Source of the DNA: JAWHTC01 sp032586155
GTDB taxonomy: Bacteria; Pseudomonadota; Alphaproteobacteria; Rhodobacterales; Rhodobacteraceae
DNA: 64,000 bases
Assembly (NCBI RefSeq): GCF_032586155.1
Contig: NZ_JAWHTC010000003.1
Span: forward strand, 310,001-374,000
Reading direction: 5' to 3'
Below the pieces are notes generated by a model. That model saw nothing but the letters and a program-made list of their open reading frames with translations, was not told the origin of the DNA and did no database searches. Position 1 is the stretch's first letter. Each line of letters begins with the position of its first letter. Positions 56,796 through 64,000 of this stretch are shown in pieces. The translations under genes and the position numbers were made by a program.

Positions 56796-56864
56796 GTAGG
56801 GTGTGTGCTTGCACGAACCACTCCGAGCGCCTTGGCGGAAGGTGCGTGAAATCACGCACCCTAC
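56796..56864. repeat. REP-like palindromic doublet
   Basis: GTAGGGTGTGTG (56796-56807) and CACGCACCCTAC (56853-56864) are inverted copies with one mismatch. The right half holds its own perfect 9-base palindrome (GGTGCGTGA-AA-TCACGCACC, 56841-56860) and the left half a weaker one. This is the layout of bacterial REP/BIME elements. Confidence 0.6.
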
Positions 56865-57064
56865 ATCTCGGAAATCCCCCTTATTTCTATGGACACCCCC
56901 CATCTTCCCTGTTACATCGCCCAAGTCGCGTGGCCTCGGATTCGTTCCGGGGCCTGTGATATTTTGAACCGGGGACCTTCGGGGCCCTATAAAAACGGCC
57001 ACCCACGGGGGGCTAACACATAGGCGGGGAACCCCTCGCCACTTGCTAACGGAAGACAGAAAGC
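56865..57064 (+). promoter_or_regulatory. rplB leader and promoter region
   Basis: A 200-base region before rplB, with C-runs and GGGGACCTTCGGGGCCCC (56971-56988), which folds into a short hairpin. Since a terminator lies after rplW, a promoter for rplB-rplP must be here or close upstream. ACGGAAGACAGAAAGC precedes the ATG. Confidence 0.5.
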
Positions 57065-57907
57065 ATGGCACTCAAGTCGTATAAGCCGACGACGCCGGGC
57101 CAGCGCGGGCTGGTGCTGATCGACCGTTCGGAGCTGTACAAAGGACGTCCTGTCAAATCCCTCACTCAGGGTTTGACCAAGTCGGGCGGCCGCAACAACA
57201 CCGGACGTATCACATCACGCCGACGTGGCGGGGGCGCAAAACGCCTTTACCGGATCGTTGATTTCAAACGTAACAAAATGGATGTCGCGGCAACCGTCGA
57301 ACGGATCGAGTATGACCCGAACCGGACCGCCTTCATCGCGCTGATCAAATATGACGATGGCGAGCAGGCCTATATCCTTGCCCCCCAGCGTCTGGCAGTT
57401 GGCGATCAGGTGATCGCGTCGGCCAAGGCAGACATCAAACCGGGCAACGCGATGCCGTTCTCGGGCCTGCCGATCGGGACCATCATCCACAATATCGAGC
57501 TCAAGCCCGGCAAGGGTGGCCAGATCGCACGCGCCGCGGGCACCTATGCCCAGTTTGTCGGTCGTGACGGTGGTTATGCCCAGATCCGTCTGAGCTCGGG
57601 CGAGCTGCGTCTGGTGCGTCAGGAATGCATGGCCACCGTTGGTGCCGTCAGCAACCCCGACAACTCGAACCAGAACCTCGGCAAGGCCGGCCGCAAGCGC
57701 CACATGGGCGTTCGCCCGTCCGTGCGTGGTGTCGTCATGAACCCGATCGACCACCCCCACGGTGGTGGTGAAGGCCGGACCTCGGGTGGTCGTCACCCGG
57801 TGACGCCCTGGGGCAAGCCGACCAAGGGTGCACGCACCCGCAACAAGAACAAAGCGTCCAGCAAGCTGATCATCCGCTCGCGGCACGCCAAGAAGAAGGG
57901 GCGTTAA
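57065..57907 (+). CDS. rplB: 50S ribosomal protein L2
   Basis: A 280-residue L2 with SRRRGGGAKRLYRIVDFKRNK near residues 50-70 and the peptidyl-transferase-near loop MNPIDHPHGGGEGRTSGGRHP (His229 equivalent). Restarts the S10 cluster after the first insert. Confidence 0.98.
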   Translation: MALKSYKPTTPGQRGLVLIDRSELYKGRPVKSLTQGLTKSGGRNNTGRITSRRRGGGAKRLYRIVDFKRNKMDVAATVERIEYDPNRTAFIALIKYDDGEQAYILAPQRLAVGDQVIASAKADIKPGNAMPFSGLPIGTIIHNIELKPGKGGQIARAAGTYAQFVGRDGGYAQIRLSSGELRLVRQECMATVGAVSNPDNSNQNLGKAGRKRHMGVRPSVRGVVMNPIDHPHGGGEGRTSGGRHPVTPWGKPTKGARTRNKNKASSKLIIRSRHAKKKGR

Positions 57908-57910
57908 TCT

Positions 57911-58189
57911 ATGTCTCGCTCTGTTTGGAAAGGTCCTTTCGTCGACAGCTATGTCCTGAAAAAGGCAGAAGCTGCACGCGAGTCGGGCCGCAACGACGTG
58001 ATCAAGATCTGGTCGCGCCGTTCGACGATCCTGCCCCAGTTCGTGGGTCTCACCTTTGGTGTCTACAATGGCCAGAAGCACATTCCGGTCAATGTCACCG
58101 AAGACATGATTGGCCAGAAGTTCGGTGAATACTCGCCGACTCGGACCTACTATGGTCACGCGGCTGACAAGAAAGCCAAGAGGAAGTAA
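57911..58189 (+). CDS. rpsS: 30S ribosomal protein S19
   Basis: A 92-residue S19 starting MSRSVWKGPFVDSYVLKKAE, with the core GLTFGVYNGQKHIPVNVTEDMIGQKFGEYSPTRTY. Three bases after rplB and three before rplV. Confidence 0.97.
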   Translation: MSRSVWKGPFVDSYVLKKAEAARESGRNDVIKIWSRRSTILPQFVGLTFGVYNGQKHIPVNVTEDMIGQKFGEYSPTRTYYGHAADKKAKRK

Positions 58190-58192
58190 GCC

Positions 58193-58573
58193 ATGAGCAA
58201 GGATAAAAATCCCCGCCGCGTGGCCGACAACGAAGCCATGGCGAAAACCCGCATGCTTCGTACCTCGCCGCAAAAGCTGAACCTGGTGGCGCAGATGATC
58301 CGTGGCAAGAAGGTGGACAAGGCTCTGACCGACCTGACCTTCTCGAAGAAGCGGATTGCCCAGGACGTGAAGAAATGCCTTCAGTCCGCCATCGCCAATG
58401 CCGAGAACAACCACAATCTGGACGTTGATGATCTGATCGTCGCCGAAGCCTGGGTTGGCAAGAACATGGTGATGAAGCGTGGCCGTCCGCGGGCACGTGG
58501 CCGTTTCGGGGCGCTGAAAAAGCCGTTTTCGGAACTGACGATCAAAGTGCGTCAAATCGAGGAGCAAGCCTAA
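58193..58573 (+). CDS. rplV: 50S ribosomal protein L22
   Basis: A 126-residue L22 with the tunnel loop MKRGRPRARGRFGALKKPFSELTIKV. Its last base is the first base of rpsC (TAATG), so the two are coupled. Confidence 0.97.
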   Translation: MSKDKNPRRVADNEAMAKTRMLRTSPQKLNLVAQMIRGKKVDKALTDLTFSKKRIAQDVKKCLQSAIANAENNHNLDVDDLIVAEAWVGKNMVMKRGRPRARGRFGALKKPFSELTIKVRQIEEQA

Positions 58574-59280
58574 TGGGTCAGAAAGTAAATCCGATCGGCA
58601 TGCGCCTTCAGGTCAACCGCACCTGGGACAGCCGTTGGTTCGCGAACACCAAGGATTACGGTGATCTTCTGCTGGAAGACATCAAGATCCGTGCGTTCAT
58701 CAACGAAGAGTGCAAACAGGCCGGCGTGGCCCGTGTGATCATCGAACGTCCGCATAAGAAGTGCCGCGTCACGATCCACACCGCGCGTCCGGGCGTCATC
58801 ATCGGCAAGAAAGGCGCCGACATCGAGACCCTTCGTCAGAAGATCTCGAAGATGACCGACAGCGAGCTGCACCTCAACATCGTCGAAGTGCGCAAGCCCG
58901 AGCTTGACGCCCAGCTGGTGGCCGAGAACATCGCCCAGCAGCTCGAGCGCCGGGTCAGCTTCCGCCGTGCGATGAAACGTGGTGTACAGAACGCCATGCG
59001 CATGGGCGCCCTGGGTATCCGGGTCAACGTCGCGGGCCGCCTTGGCGGTGCCGAGATCGCCCGGACCGAATGGTACCGCGAAGGTCGCGTTCCGCTTCAC
59101 ACCCTGCGTGCCGACATCGATTACGCCGCTGCCGAAGGCATGACCGCCTATGGCATCATCGGGATCAAGGTCTGGATCTTCAAAGGTGAGATCATGGAAC
59201 ATGACCCCGCAGCGCGTGACCGCAAGGCACAGGAACTCCAGGACGGTCCGGCCCCGCGTGGCGCCGGTGGCCGCCGATAA
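58573..59280 (+). CDS. rpsC: 30S ribosomal protein S3
   Basis: A 235-residue S3: MGQKVNPIGMRLQVNRTWDSRWFANTKDY start, KH domain with PGVIIGKKGADIE, and a C-terminal domain ending in a short basic tail (GPAPRGAGGRR). mRNA-entry helicase site protein. Confidence 0.97.
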   Translation: MGQKVNPIGMRLQVNRTWDSRWFANTKDYGDLLLEDIKIRAFINEECKQAGVARVIIERPHKKCRVTIHTARPGVIIGKKGADIETLRQKISKMTDSELHLNIVEVRKPELDAQLVAENIAQQLERRVSFRRAMKRGVQNAMRMGALGIRVNVAGRLGGAEIARTEWYREGRVPLHTLRADIDYAAAEGMTAYGIIGIKVWIFKGEIMEHDPAARDRKAQELQDGPAPRGAGGRR

Positions 59281-59291
59281 GGGGATAAGAG

Positions 59292-59705
59292 ATGCTTCAA
59301 CCAAAGCGCACTAAATTCCGCAAAATGCACAAGGGCCGGATCAAGGGCCTCGCCAAGGGCGGGTCTGATCTGAACTTCGGCTCCTTCGGTCTCAAGGCAA
59401 CCACGCCCGAGCGTGTCACCGCCCGCCAGATCGAGGCCGCCCGTCGTGCCATGACGCGTCACATGAAACGTCAGGGCCGGGTCTGGATCCGGATCTTCCC
59501 CGACACCCCCGTGACCGCCAAGCCCATCGAAGTTCGTATGGGTAAGGGTAAGGGCTCGGTCGACCGCTGGACCGCCAAGGTCAAGCCCGGCCGCGTGATG
59601 TTCGAAATCGACGGTGTCGATGAGGACGTCGCCCGCGAGGCCTTGCGCCTGGCCGCGATGAAATTGCCCGTTAAGACACGGGTTGTGGTTCGGGAAGACT
59701 GGTAA
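59292..59705 (+). CDS. rplP: 50S ribosomal protein L16
   Basis: A 137-residue L16 with KFRKMHKGRIKGLAKGGSDLNFGSFGLKA and WIRIFPDTPVTAKPIEVRMGKGKGS. The last gene before the second break; the normal next gene, rpmC, is 3.8 kb away. Confidence 0.97.
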   Translation: MLQPKRTKFRKMHKGRIKGLAKGGSDLNFGSFGLKATTPERVTARQIEAARRAMTRHMKRQGRVWIRIFPDTPVTAKPIEVRMGKGKGSVDRWTAKVKPGRVMFEIDGVDEDVAREALRLAAMKLPVKTRVVVREDW

Positions 59706-59709
59706 GGTC

Positions 59710-59787
59710 GAAAACGCGGAAGCGTTTTCCGGGCCGCGCCCCGGCGAAGAAAATGAAACCCCCGTGCGAGAGATCGTGCGGGGGTTT
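59710..59787. terminator. Two hairpins ending the rplB-rplP unit
   Basis: First GAAAACGC-GGAA-GCGTTTTC (59710-59729). Then AAACCCCCG (59756-59764) pairs with CGGGGGTTT (59779-59787); since its arms have A and T ends, it works for both strands and also serves the convergent gene at 59795. Confidence 0.8.
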
Positions 59788-59794
59788 CGCGGTT

Positions 59795-60514
59795 TCAGCG
59801 TGCAAATAAGCGTGCAATCCTGTTGGGCCAAGAGTTTACCGGGGGGCCTGGAGAAAAACGTGACAGCCTGCCTCTCTTTGCCTGTGCGCTGTCTGGAAAT
59901 GCCTTCACCATCGTCGTGGTGGCTCGCGACAGAACTTCCCCTCCGAAATTCAATGCTAAAGTCATTGCCTCGATGTCGAACTGGTTTTTTAGCCCTGTGC
60001 CCCGCCCATTGGCTTCGACGCGATAGAATTGAAACGAAAAGACATGAGTATATTGAGACAAGTAGTTCCAGTAGAATTCGAAGTCATCTTTGGAAAGGCC
60101 GCAGTCTATCGCGGCTTCTTGTCGAGATTTGAACATCAAGTGTTTGCTGGAAAGGGCCGCCTTTTGCTTGGCTTTCGGTAGGTTTTTGAAGAAGTCTGTG
60201 CTCTGGAGAACGTTCTTTATCCGTTCCCCTTCAGCGGCAAAACCTTCGATTTGGTCTTTGGGAAGAACGGCGGGGAGAATGCTACCACGCTTGCTGCAGT
60301 CATATAAGTGCATCAGATGAATGTACGCTCTTTGAGTGTCTTCGTCAGAAGGCGCGGAAACGAGGTAATTCAAGAGGAGCCAACCCTCCAAAATAGAGCG
60401 AACGTGTCCTGCCACACTTCCAACGTCCCAATTCGGCCACCATTTAAATGACCATCTTGACCTGGGAACAGCGTTCAGGACTGCGACGGAGTTTGCTCCC
60501 ATTCGCCCAAACAC
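59795..60514 (-). CDS. Soluble protein of unknown function, possibly 5'-frameshifted
   Basis: Read from GTG 60514 it has 239 residues, with no membrane segment. It is mostly helical with AGHVRSILEGWLLLNYLVSAPSDEDTQRAYIHLMHLYDCSKR, QYTHVFSFQFYRVEANGRGTG and KFSPGPP-like endings, a style seen in DUF5677-type proteins (weak recognition). The frame stays open 31 codons above the GTG, with likely coding sequence (RAACEALAVGQHTSARFVRP), up to a stop at 60608-60610. An ATG at 60627 in another frame would join it after a one-base change near 60602-60606. AT-richer than its neighbours, so perhaps acquired. Confidence 0.55.
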   Translation of the reverse strand: MFGRMGANSVAVLNAVPRSRWSFKWWPNWDVGSVAGHVRSILEGWLLLNYLVSAPSDEDTQRAYIHLMHLYDCSKRGSILPAVLPKDQIEGFAAEGERIKNVLQSTDFFKNLPKAKQKAALSSKHLMFKSRQEAAIDCGLSKDDFEFYWNYLSQYTHVFSFQFYRVEANGRGTGLKNQFDIEAMTLALNFGGEVLSRATTTMVKAFPDSAQAKRGRLSRFSPGPPVNSWPNRIARLFAR

Positions 60515-60740
60515 ATAACTACCATATCCTAGTGTAGGCCGAACAAACCGAGCCGAAGTATGCTGGCCTACAGCAAGCGCTTCACAGGCGGCGCGATCAA
60601 AGGATTCTTATGCTTTACTGAATTCATGGTACGAGGTTTTGACTGCGTTCATTATGACAACGTTAGTTGAGGATCAGAAAGTGATCTAGATACCGCGTTT
60701 CAAAAACTATTGGACAACGGCGTTTCGTCGGAAGCAACCC
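60515..60740. other. Region between the unknown gene and the lytic transglycosylase gene
   Basis: The part 60515-60627 is probably the broken 5' end of the minus-strand gene at 59795. The rest (60628-60740) is AT-rich with no gene seen. Confidence 0.45.
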
Positions 60741-61952
60741 TCACCGCACCTTCTTCACCACCCCCCGATCCGGCCAACACGTCCCCCGCAACCCATTGGC
60801 CTCTTGCCAGCGCCCAATCGACCGCCGGGTCTTGAAACCGACCAACCCATCGGCCCCGCCCACATCATGGCCCTTGGCCTCGAGCCGTTTCTGCATCTTG
60901 GCGATATCCGAGCGCTTGATCTTGTCCACGCCGGGCCATTTGCCGATGAAACCGGACGATCCATAGGCAATCCGGTCGCCGACATGGCCAACGAAAAGCG
61001 CATAAAGGTCGCTTTCGTTATATTCCTTCAAAACATAGAAATTCGGAGTGACGATGAACGCAGGGCCATCCCGTCCGGCGGGCAGCAAGAGCGAGCCTTT
61101 CTGAGCAAGCTCCGCCTTGGGGAAGGGGCGTCCCGACACACGCACAACGCCCATATCTACCCAATCCCGGATCGGACGCATCTGATCCGGACCTTCCAGG
61201 GTGCAAGACATGGTCTTGGGCAGGCGCACCTCGAACCCCCAGTCGCGCTTCCCATTCCAGCCATGGCGTTTCAGGTATTCCCCGATCGAGGCCAGGCTGT
61301 CGGCCTCGGATCGCCAAATGTCGGCCTGCCCGTCACCATCACCGTCTTTCGCGAATTTCTCAAACGACGACGGCAGGAATTGTGGCTGGCCCATTGCCCC
61401 GGCCCAATTGCTTTTCATCGCCGCCAGCTTGGCCTTACCGCTTTGCGCAACGCGCAGCGCCGCCAGCAATTCCTTTTGAGCATTCTGGGGCATTCGTCCC
61501 ATGAACCCATGGGTGGCCAGCACCCGGAACACGTCGCTTTTGATCGACACCTTGCCAAAGCCCGATTCACGTCCCCAGATCCCCAGCAGGATATGCCCGG
61601 GTACGCCCGATGCCTTAGACGCTCGCGCCAGCGCACTCTTGTGTTTGCGCGCCATCGCCGTGCCTTGCGAGGTGGTGGATTGCAGTTGCCCGCGGGTGAA
61701 ATACCGAGCGGGATCGCCGAACTCGGCCTGTTTGAACGGCTTGGCCTTTGTGCCGGGCAGGGACCAGTCCAACGTGACATGCCCAAGCGCACGGTCAAAA
61801 ACGGAGCGGCTTACCCCGGATGATTTCGCTTGAGGCCAGATGGTCTTTTCGAGCCAGGTCTGGAACTTGCGCTCGGTGGCCTTGCGCGATTGCGCCTCGG
61901 CAGGTTGCGCCAGAAGCCCCGCGATCAGAAGGATCAGTACCTGTAATCTCAT
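60741..61952 (-). CDS. Lytic murein transglycosylase, MltB type with peptidoglycan-binding domain
   Basis: A 403-residue periplasmic enzyme that cleaves the glycan strands of peptidoglycan to 1,6-anhydro ends. Signal peptide (1-20); SLT_2/MltB domain (about 27-320) with catalytic Glu129 in GIWGRESGFGK, and KSNWAGAMGQPQFLPSSFEKFAKDGDGDGQADIW; C-terminal peptidoglycan-binding domain (about 335-395: IAKMQKRLEAKGHDVGGADGL). No lipobox, so it is likely soluble. It sits inside the second break of the S10 cluster. Confidence 0.9.
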   Translation of the reverse strand: MRLQVLILLIAGLLAQPAEAQSRKATERKFQTWLEKTIWPQAKSSGVSRSVFDRALGHVTLDWSLPGTKAKPFKQAEFGDPARYFTRGQLQSTTSQGTAMARKHKSALARASKASGVPGHILLGIWGRESGFGKVSIKSDVFRVLATHGFMGRMPQNAQKELLAALRVAQSGKAKLAAMKSNWAGAMGQPQFLPSSFEKFAKDGDGDGQADIWRSEADSLASIGEYLKRHGWNGKRDWGFEVRLPKTMSCTLEGPDQMRPIRDWVDMGVVRVSGRPFPKAELAQKGSLLLPAGRDGPAFIVTPNFYVLKEYNESDLYALFVGHVGDRIAYGSSGFIGKWPGVDKIKRSDIAKMQKRLEAKGHDVGGADGLVGFKTRRSIGRWQEANGLRGTCWPDRGVVKKVR

Positions 61953-62061
61953 GCCCGTTTGCCCCGGCCAAATCGTGATATTGCCCTACTATAGGCAGAG
62001 CATCCGGTATTGTCGTGGCCAAGTCGGTCAGGGCGCGAGAAATCGCGCAGCGCGAAATCCG

Positions 62062-62685
62062 TTACTCACCCCACTTGTAATTGAAGGACACCGAAACCCG
62101 CTCTTCGTCGGCCATGTTCAGCGGCACTTCGTGGCGCAGCCAGCTTTCCCACAGCAGGACGTCGCCCACTGCGGGTTTCACATAGACAAAGGTCTGCAAT
62201 TCCTCGCGCGCGTCCTTGAGGCGGGCAGGGGAGGCCATCATCCGTCCCGAGCGCGGGTCTTCCAGTTTCAGCGCCGAGGCGCCTTCGGGCATGTTGACGT
62301 AAGTCGTGCCCGAGATCACCGAATGCGGGTGTAGGTGCGAGGAATGGGTGCCGCCAGGGGGCAGGATGTTGATCCACAGGTCCTCGAGCACCAGCTTGCG
62401 GTCATCGAGGTTGAATTCCAGGTCTTCGGCAAAGCTGGCGACATGGGCATCGAGCGCCTCGACAATGTCGGCAAAGATCGGAAAGCGCCAGGGCAGGTCG
62501 GTCAGCGAGGCGTACGAGGTATAGCCCGGGTAGCCGTTCTCGTCACACCAAAGCTGGCCGGCCTCGTCATCCTCAGCAATGGAAAAGCACGAGGCTTCCA
62601 ACTCCTCGGTGTCGATGGAGGGTCCATGCTCGCTGAGGCGGGCGTGGTAGAGGCGGGTCACGAAGAGGGATTTGATCTGGGACAT
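62062..62685 (-). CDS. Putative 2OG-Fe(II) oxygenase family protein
   Basis: A 207-residue protein with NILPPGGTHSSHLHPHSVISGTTYVNMPEGA (first His), GDVLLWESWLRHEVPLN (distal His) and ERVSVSFNYKW (Arg), the same scheme as the protein at 47303-47923. The two are diverged members of the uncharacterised TIGR02466-like family. The substrate is unknown. It is read toward the lytic transglycosylase gene, 109 bases upstream of it. Confidence 0.76.
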   Translation of the reverse strand: MSQIKSLFVTRLYHARLSEHGPSIDTEELEASCFSIAEDDEAGQLWCDENGYPGYTSYASLTDLPWRFPIFADIVEALDAHVASFAEDLEFNLDDRKLVLEDLWINILPPGGTHSSHLHPHSVISGTTYVNMPEGASALKLEDPRSGRMMASPARLKDAREELQTFVYVKPAVGDVLLWESWLRHEVPLNMADEERVSVSFNYKWGE

Positions 62686-62826
62686 GGGTGGTTTTTAGCG
62701 TGGAAAGGGGGTGAACGCGAGAGGTGAACACTTTCACCAACTAAGAATATTGAAACGAGCGGAATGGCCATCTGAAAATGTGCCGCATATGATCATCGAA
62801 CAATGTATTTGTAAGGGGCAAGCCAA

Positions 62827-63240
62827 GTGCTGATTAGGCATGCACATTTTCACATGCAGCAGGTCAAGGGTGAAGCAGAGTTTCTTTTCTTGGCATTGGT
62901 ATTCGAAACGGCGCCCCCTGGGTCAGGTGTTTTGCTTGAAAACTGGACATTGGTGCCGTTCAAAAATATTGAAACAGAACGTTGGGATGCCATCTATGAC
63001 GGCGCCAAAACGGCTTTAAACGAAGCAGGTATTCAAGACGCAAAAGTTTGTGTGGCAGATGTTAGAATCTTCGATGTTGCTTCGTCTCCAAGCCTTTTCA
63101 GAAAGATTGCGGAAACTTGCATCCGGAAAGGTTTAGAGTCGCCCGAAATAGTTTTCACCGAAAGTGGGCAGCGACGTCCTTTGGACCGATGGAAAGAGGC
63201 CAATCAAGAACTGCTGCTTGAGTGGGGAAACTCCAGTTGA
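62827..63240 (+). CDS. AT-rich orphan gene, function unknown
   Basis: A 137-residue soluble protein from GTG 62827; no clear ribosome site. Mixed alpha/beta, with FLFLALVFETAPPGSGVLLENWTLVPF and EIVFTESGQRRPLDRWKEANQELLLEW. Base composition is lower in GC than the ribosomal genes. No family recognised. It may be acquired, like the orphan at 55576. Confidence 0.5.
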   Translation: MLIRHAHFHMQQVKGEAEFLFLALVFETAPPGSGVLLENWTLVPFKNIETERWDAIYDGAKTALNEAGIQDAKVCVADVRIFDVASSPSLFRKIAETCIRKGLESPEIVFTESGQRRPLDRWKEANQELLLEWGNSS

Positions 63241-63250
63241 ATGGCTACCC

Positions 63251-63322
63251 GCCCGGCACCGCCGGGCAGCGCCCGACCCGCCCCATGGGCGGGCGCTTAC
63301 GCACCCACCCCGGGTCGGGTGC
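63251..63322. other. Three tandem GC-rich hairpins
   Basis: GCCCGGC-ACC-GCCGGGC (63251-63267), CCCGCCC-CAT-GGGCGGG (63277-63293) and GCACCC with GGGTGC (63301-63306 with 63317-63322). They begin 10 bases after the orphan gene and may block read-through before rpmC. Confidence 0.55.
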
Positions 63323-63501
63323 CGCCTTTGTTGAAAGCCGTTTTGTTTGTCTGTAAAACAAGGGCCGTAAACTAATTTACCCAAAGGGGTTGCCAGATCA
63401 CCGATCCGGGCGTATAGGGCAGCCTTCTACTCATGAACTCCACTGGAATCAGGGTAACCCGAAAGAGGGCCCTCCAGTGATGTTGAAAAAAGGAAAATGG
63501 C
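63323..63501 (+). promoter_or_regulatory. rpmC leader and promoter region
   Basis: A 179-base region before rpmC. AT-rich patches (GTTTTGTTTGTCTGTAAAACAAG, and TAAACTAATTTACC) may hold the promoter that restarts the S10/spc cluster. AAAAAAGGAAAATGGC precedes the ATG at 63502. Confidence 0.45.
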
Positions 63502-63708
63502 ATGAACGCCAGCGAACTTCGCGAGAAGTCGGTGGACCAGCTCAAGGATGAGCTGGCGAACCTCAAGAAAGAGAGCTTCAACCTGCGTTTCCAACTGGCC
63601 ACGAACCAGCTGGAGAACCCCGCGCGCATGCGCGTGGTGAAGCGTGACACCGCCCGTGTCCTCACCATTCTGAACGAAAAGGCCGCAGCCGCGGCCGCCG
63701 ACGAGTAA
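63502..63708 (+). CDS. rpmC: 50S ribosomal protein L29
   Basis: A 68-residue helical L29 (MNASELREKSVDQLKDELANLKKESFNLRFQLATNQLENPARMR), 12 bases before rpsQ. Tunnel-exit protein next to L23. Normal length for the group. Confidence 0.96.
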   Translation: MNASELREKSVDQLKDELANLKKESFNLRFQLATNQLENPARMRVVKRDTARVLTILNEKAAAAAADE

Positions 63709-63720
63709 GGAGCCTTACCA

Positions 63721-63951
63721 ATGCCCAAGCGTATTCTCCAAGGCACCGTGACCTCGGACGCCAACGAACAGACCATCACCGTGAACGTCGAACGCCGCTT
63801 CACGCACCCGGTTCTGAAGAAAACCATCCGTAAGTCCAAGAAGTACCGGGCTCACGATGAGCAGAATACCTACAAAGTAGGTGACAAGGTTCGCATCATC
63901 GAATGCGCGCCGAAATCCAAGACGAAACGTTGGGAGGTTCTGGAGGCGTAA
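63721..63951 (+). CDS. rpsQ: 30S ribosomal protein S17
   Basis: A 76-residue S17 (MPKRILQGTVTSDANEQTITVNVERRF, KKYRAHDEQNTYKVGDKVRIIECAP) of normal length. The next gene, expected to be rplN, starts beyond the window. Confidence 0.96.
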   Translation: MPKRILQGTVTSDANEQTITVNVERRFTHPVLKKTIRKSKKYRAHDEQNTYKVGDKVRIIECAPKSKTKRWEVLEA

Positions 63952-64000
63952 GCCGTCAGAGCCTTTTGGCTTTTTATTAGCGAAACCCTGGGGGACAAGG

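Overview
The window is a GC-rich chromosomal segment from an alphaproteobacterium, most likely a Roseobacter-type Rhodobacterales. The basis is the look of the ribosomal, RpoB/RpoC and EF-Tu (391 aa) proteins, a ribosomal region broken up by unrelated genes, and a denitrification locus beside it. No tRNA, rRNA, CRISPR array, insertion sequence or phage gene was found.

Positions 1-15256 hold respiratory denitrification genes. The end of a nor operon (norD, norE, norF-like) is followed by a convergent Dnr/NnrR-type Crp/Fnr regulator. Next comes a short operon behind a textbook FNR-type box: two small membrane proteins, a UbiE/MenG-type methyltransferase and a MenA-type prenyltransferase. A PCu(A)C copper chaperone faces the other way. 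The N2O reductase operon then runs nosZ, two diheme cytochromes c, a NosB-like membrane protein, nosD, nosG, nosH, nosF, nosL and nosY. A Sec-type rather than Tat-type signal, the NosB/NosG/NosH/cytochrome content and the absence of nosR mark it as the atypical (clade II) nos type. Alphaproteobacteria usually carry clade I. Quinone-tailoring genes next to a NosG/NosH electron route are the most thought-provoking part of the window.

Positions 15411-19788 (minus strand) encode a small catabolic operon: GMC dehydrogenase, two FAH-fold enzymes and a LysR regulator.

Positions 19956-29648 encode a run of exported, cysteine-rich proteins that I cannot assign to a described system. They include a discoidin-like protein, a very large protein with four copies of a six-cysteine module, and proteins with Sel1-like and peptidoglycan-binding domains. 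The large gene is cut by one in-frame TAG, where a paralogous copy of the repeat has CAG, and the frame then stays open for another 1.76 kb.

Positions 29744-46171 carry secE, nusG, rplK-rplA, rplJ-rplL and rpoB-rpoC. Between them sit a LysR gene with a palindromic operator, a HAD dehalogenase, a pentapeptide-repeat protein and an HlyD-like adaptor. Positions 46268-48868 hold a haloalkane dehalogenase, a 2OG-Fe(II) oxygenase-like protein and an EamA transporter.

Positions 49158-63951 hold the str (rpsL-rpsG-fusA-tuf) and S10 (rpsJ-rplCDW ... rplB-rpsS-rplV-rpsC-rplP ... rpmC-rpsQ) clusters. S10 is split twice. The first insert (55433-57064) has a terminator, an AT-rich orphan, a YjdM zinc-ribbon gene and a REP-like doublet. 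The second (59706-63501) has a possibly frameshifted gene, a lytic transglycosylase, a second 2OG oxygenase-like gene and an AT-rich orphan. The window ends just after rpsQ.
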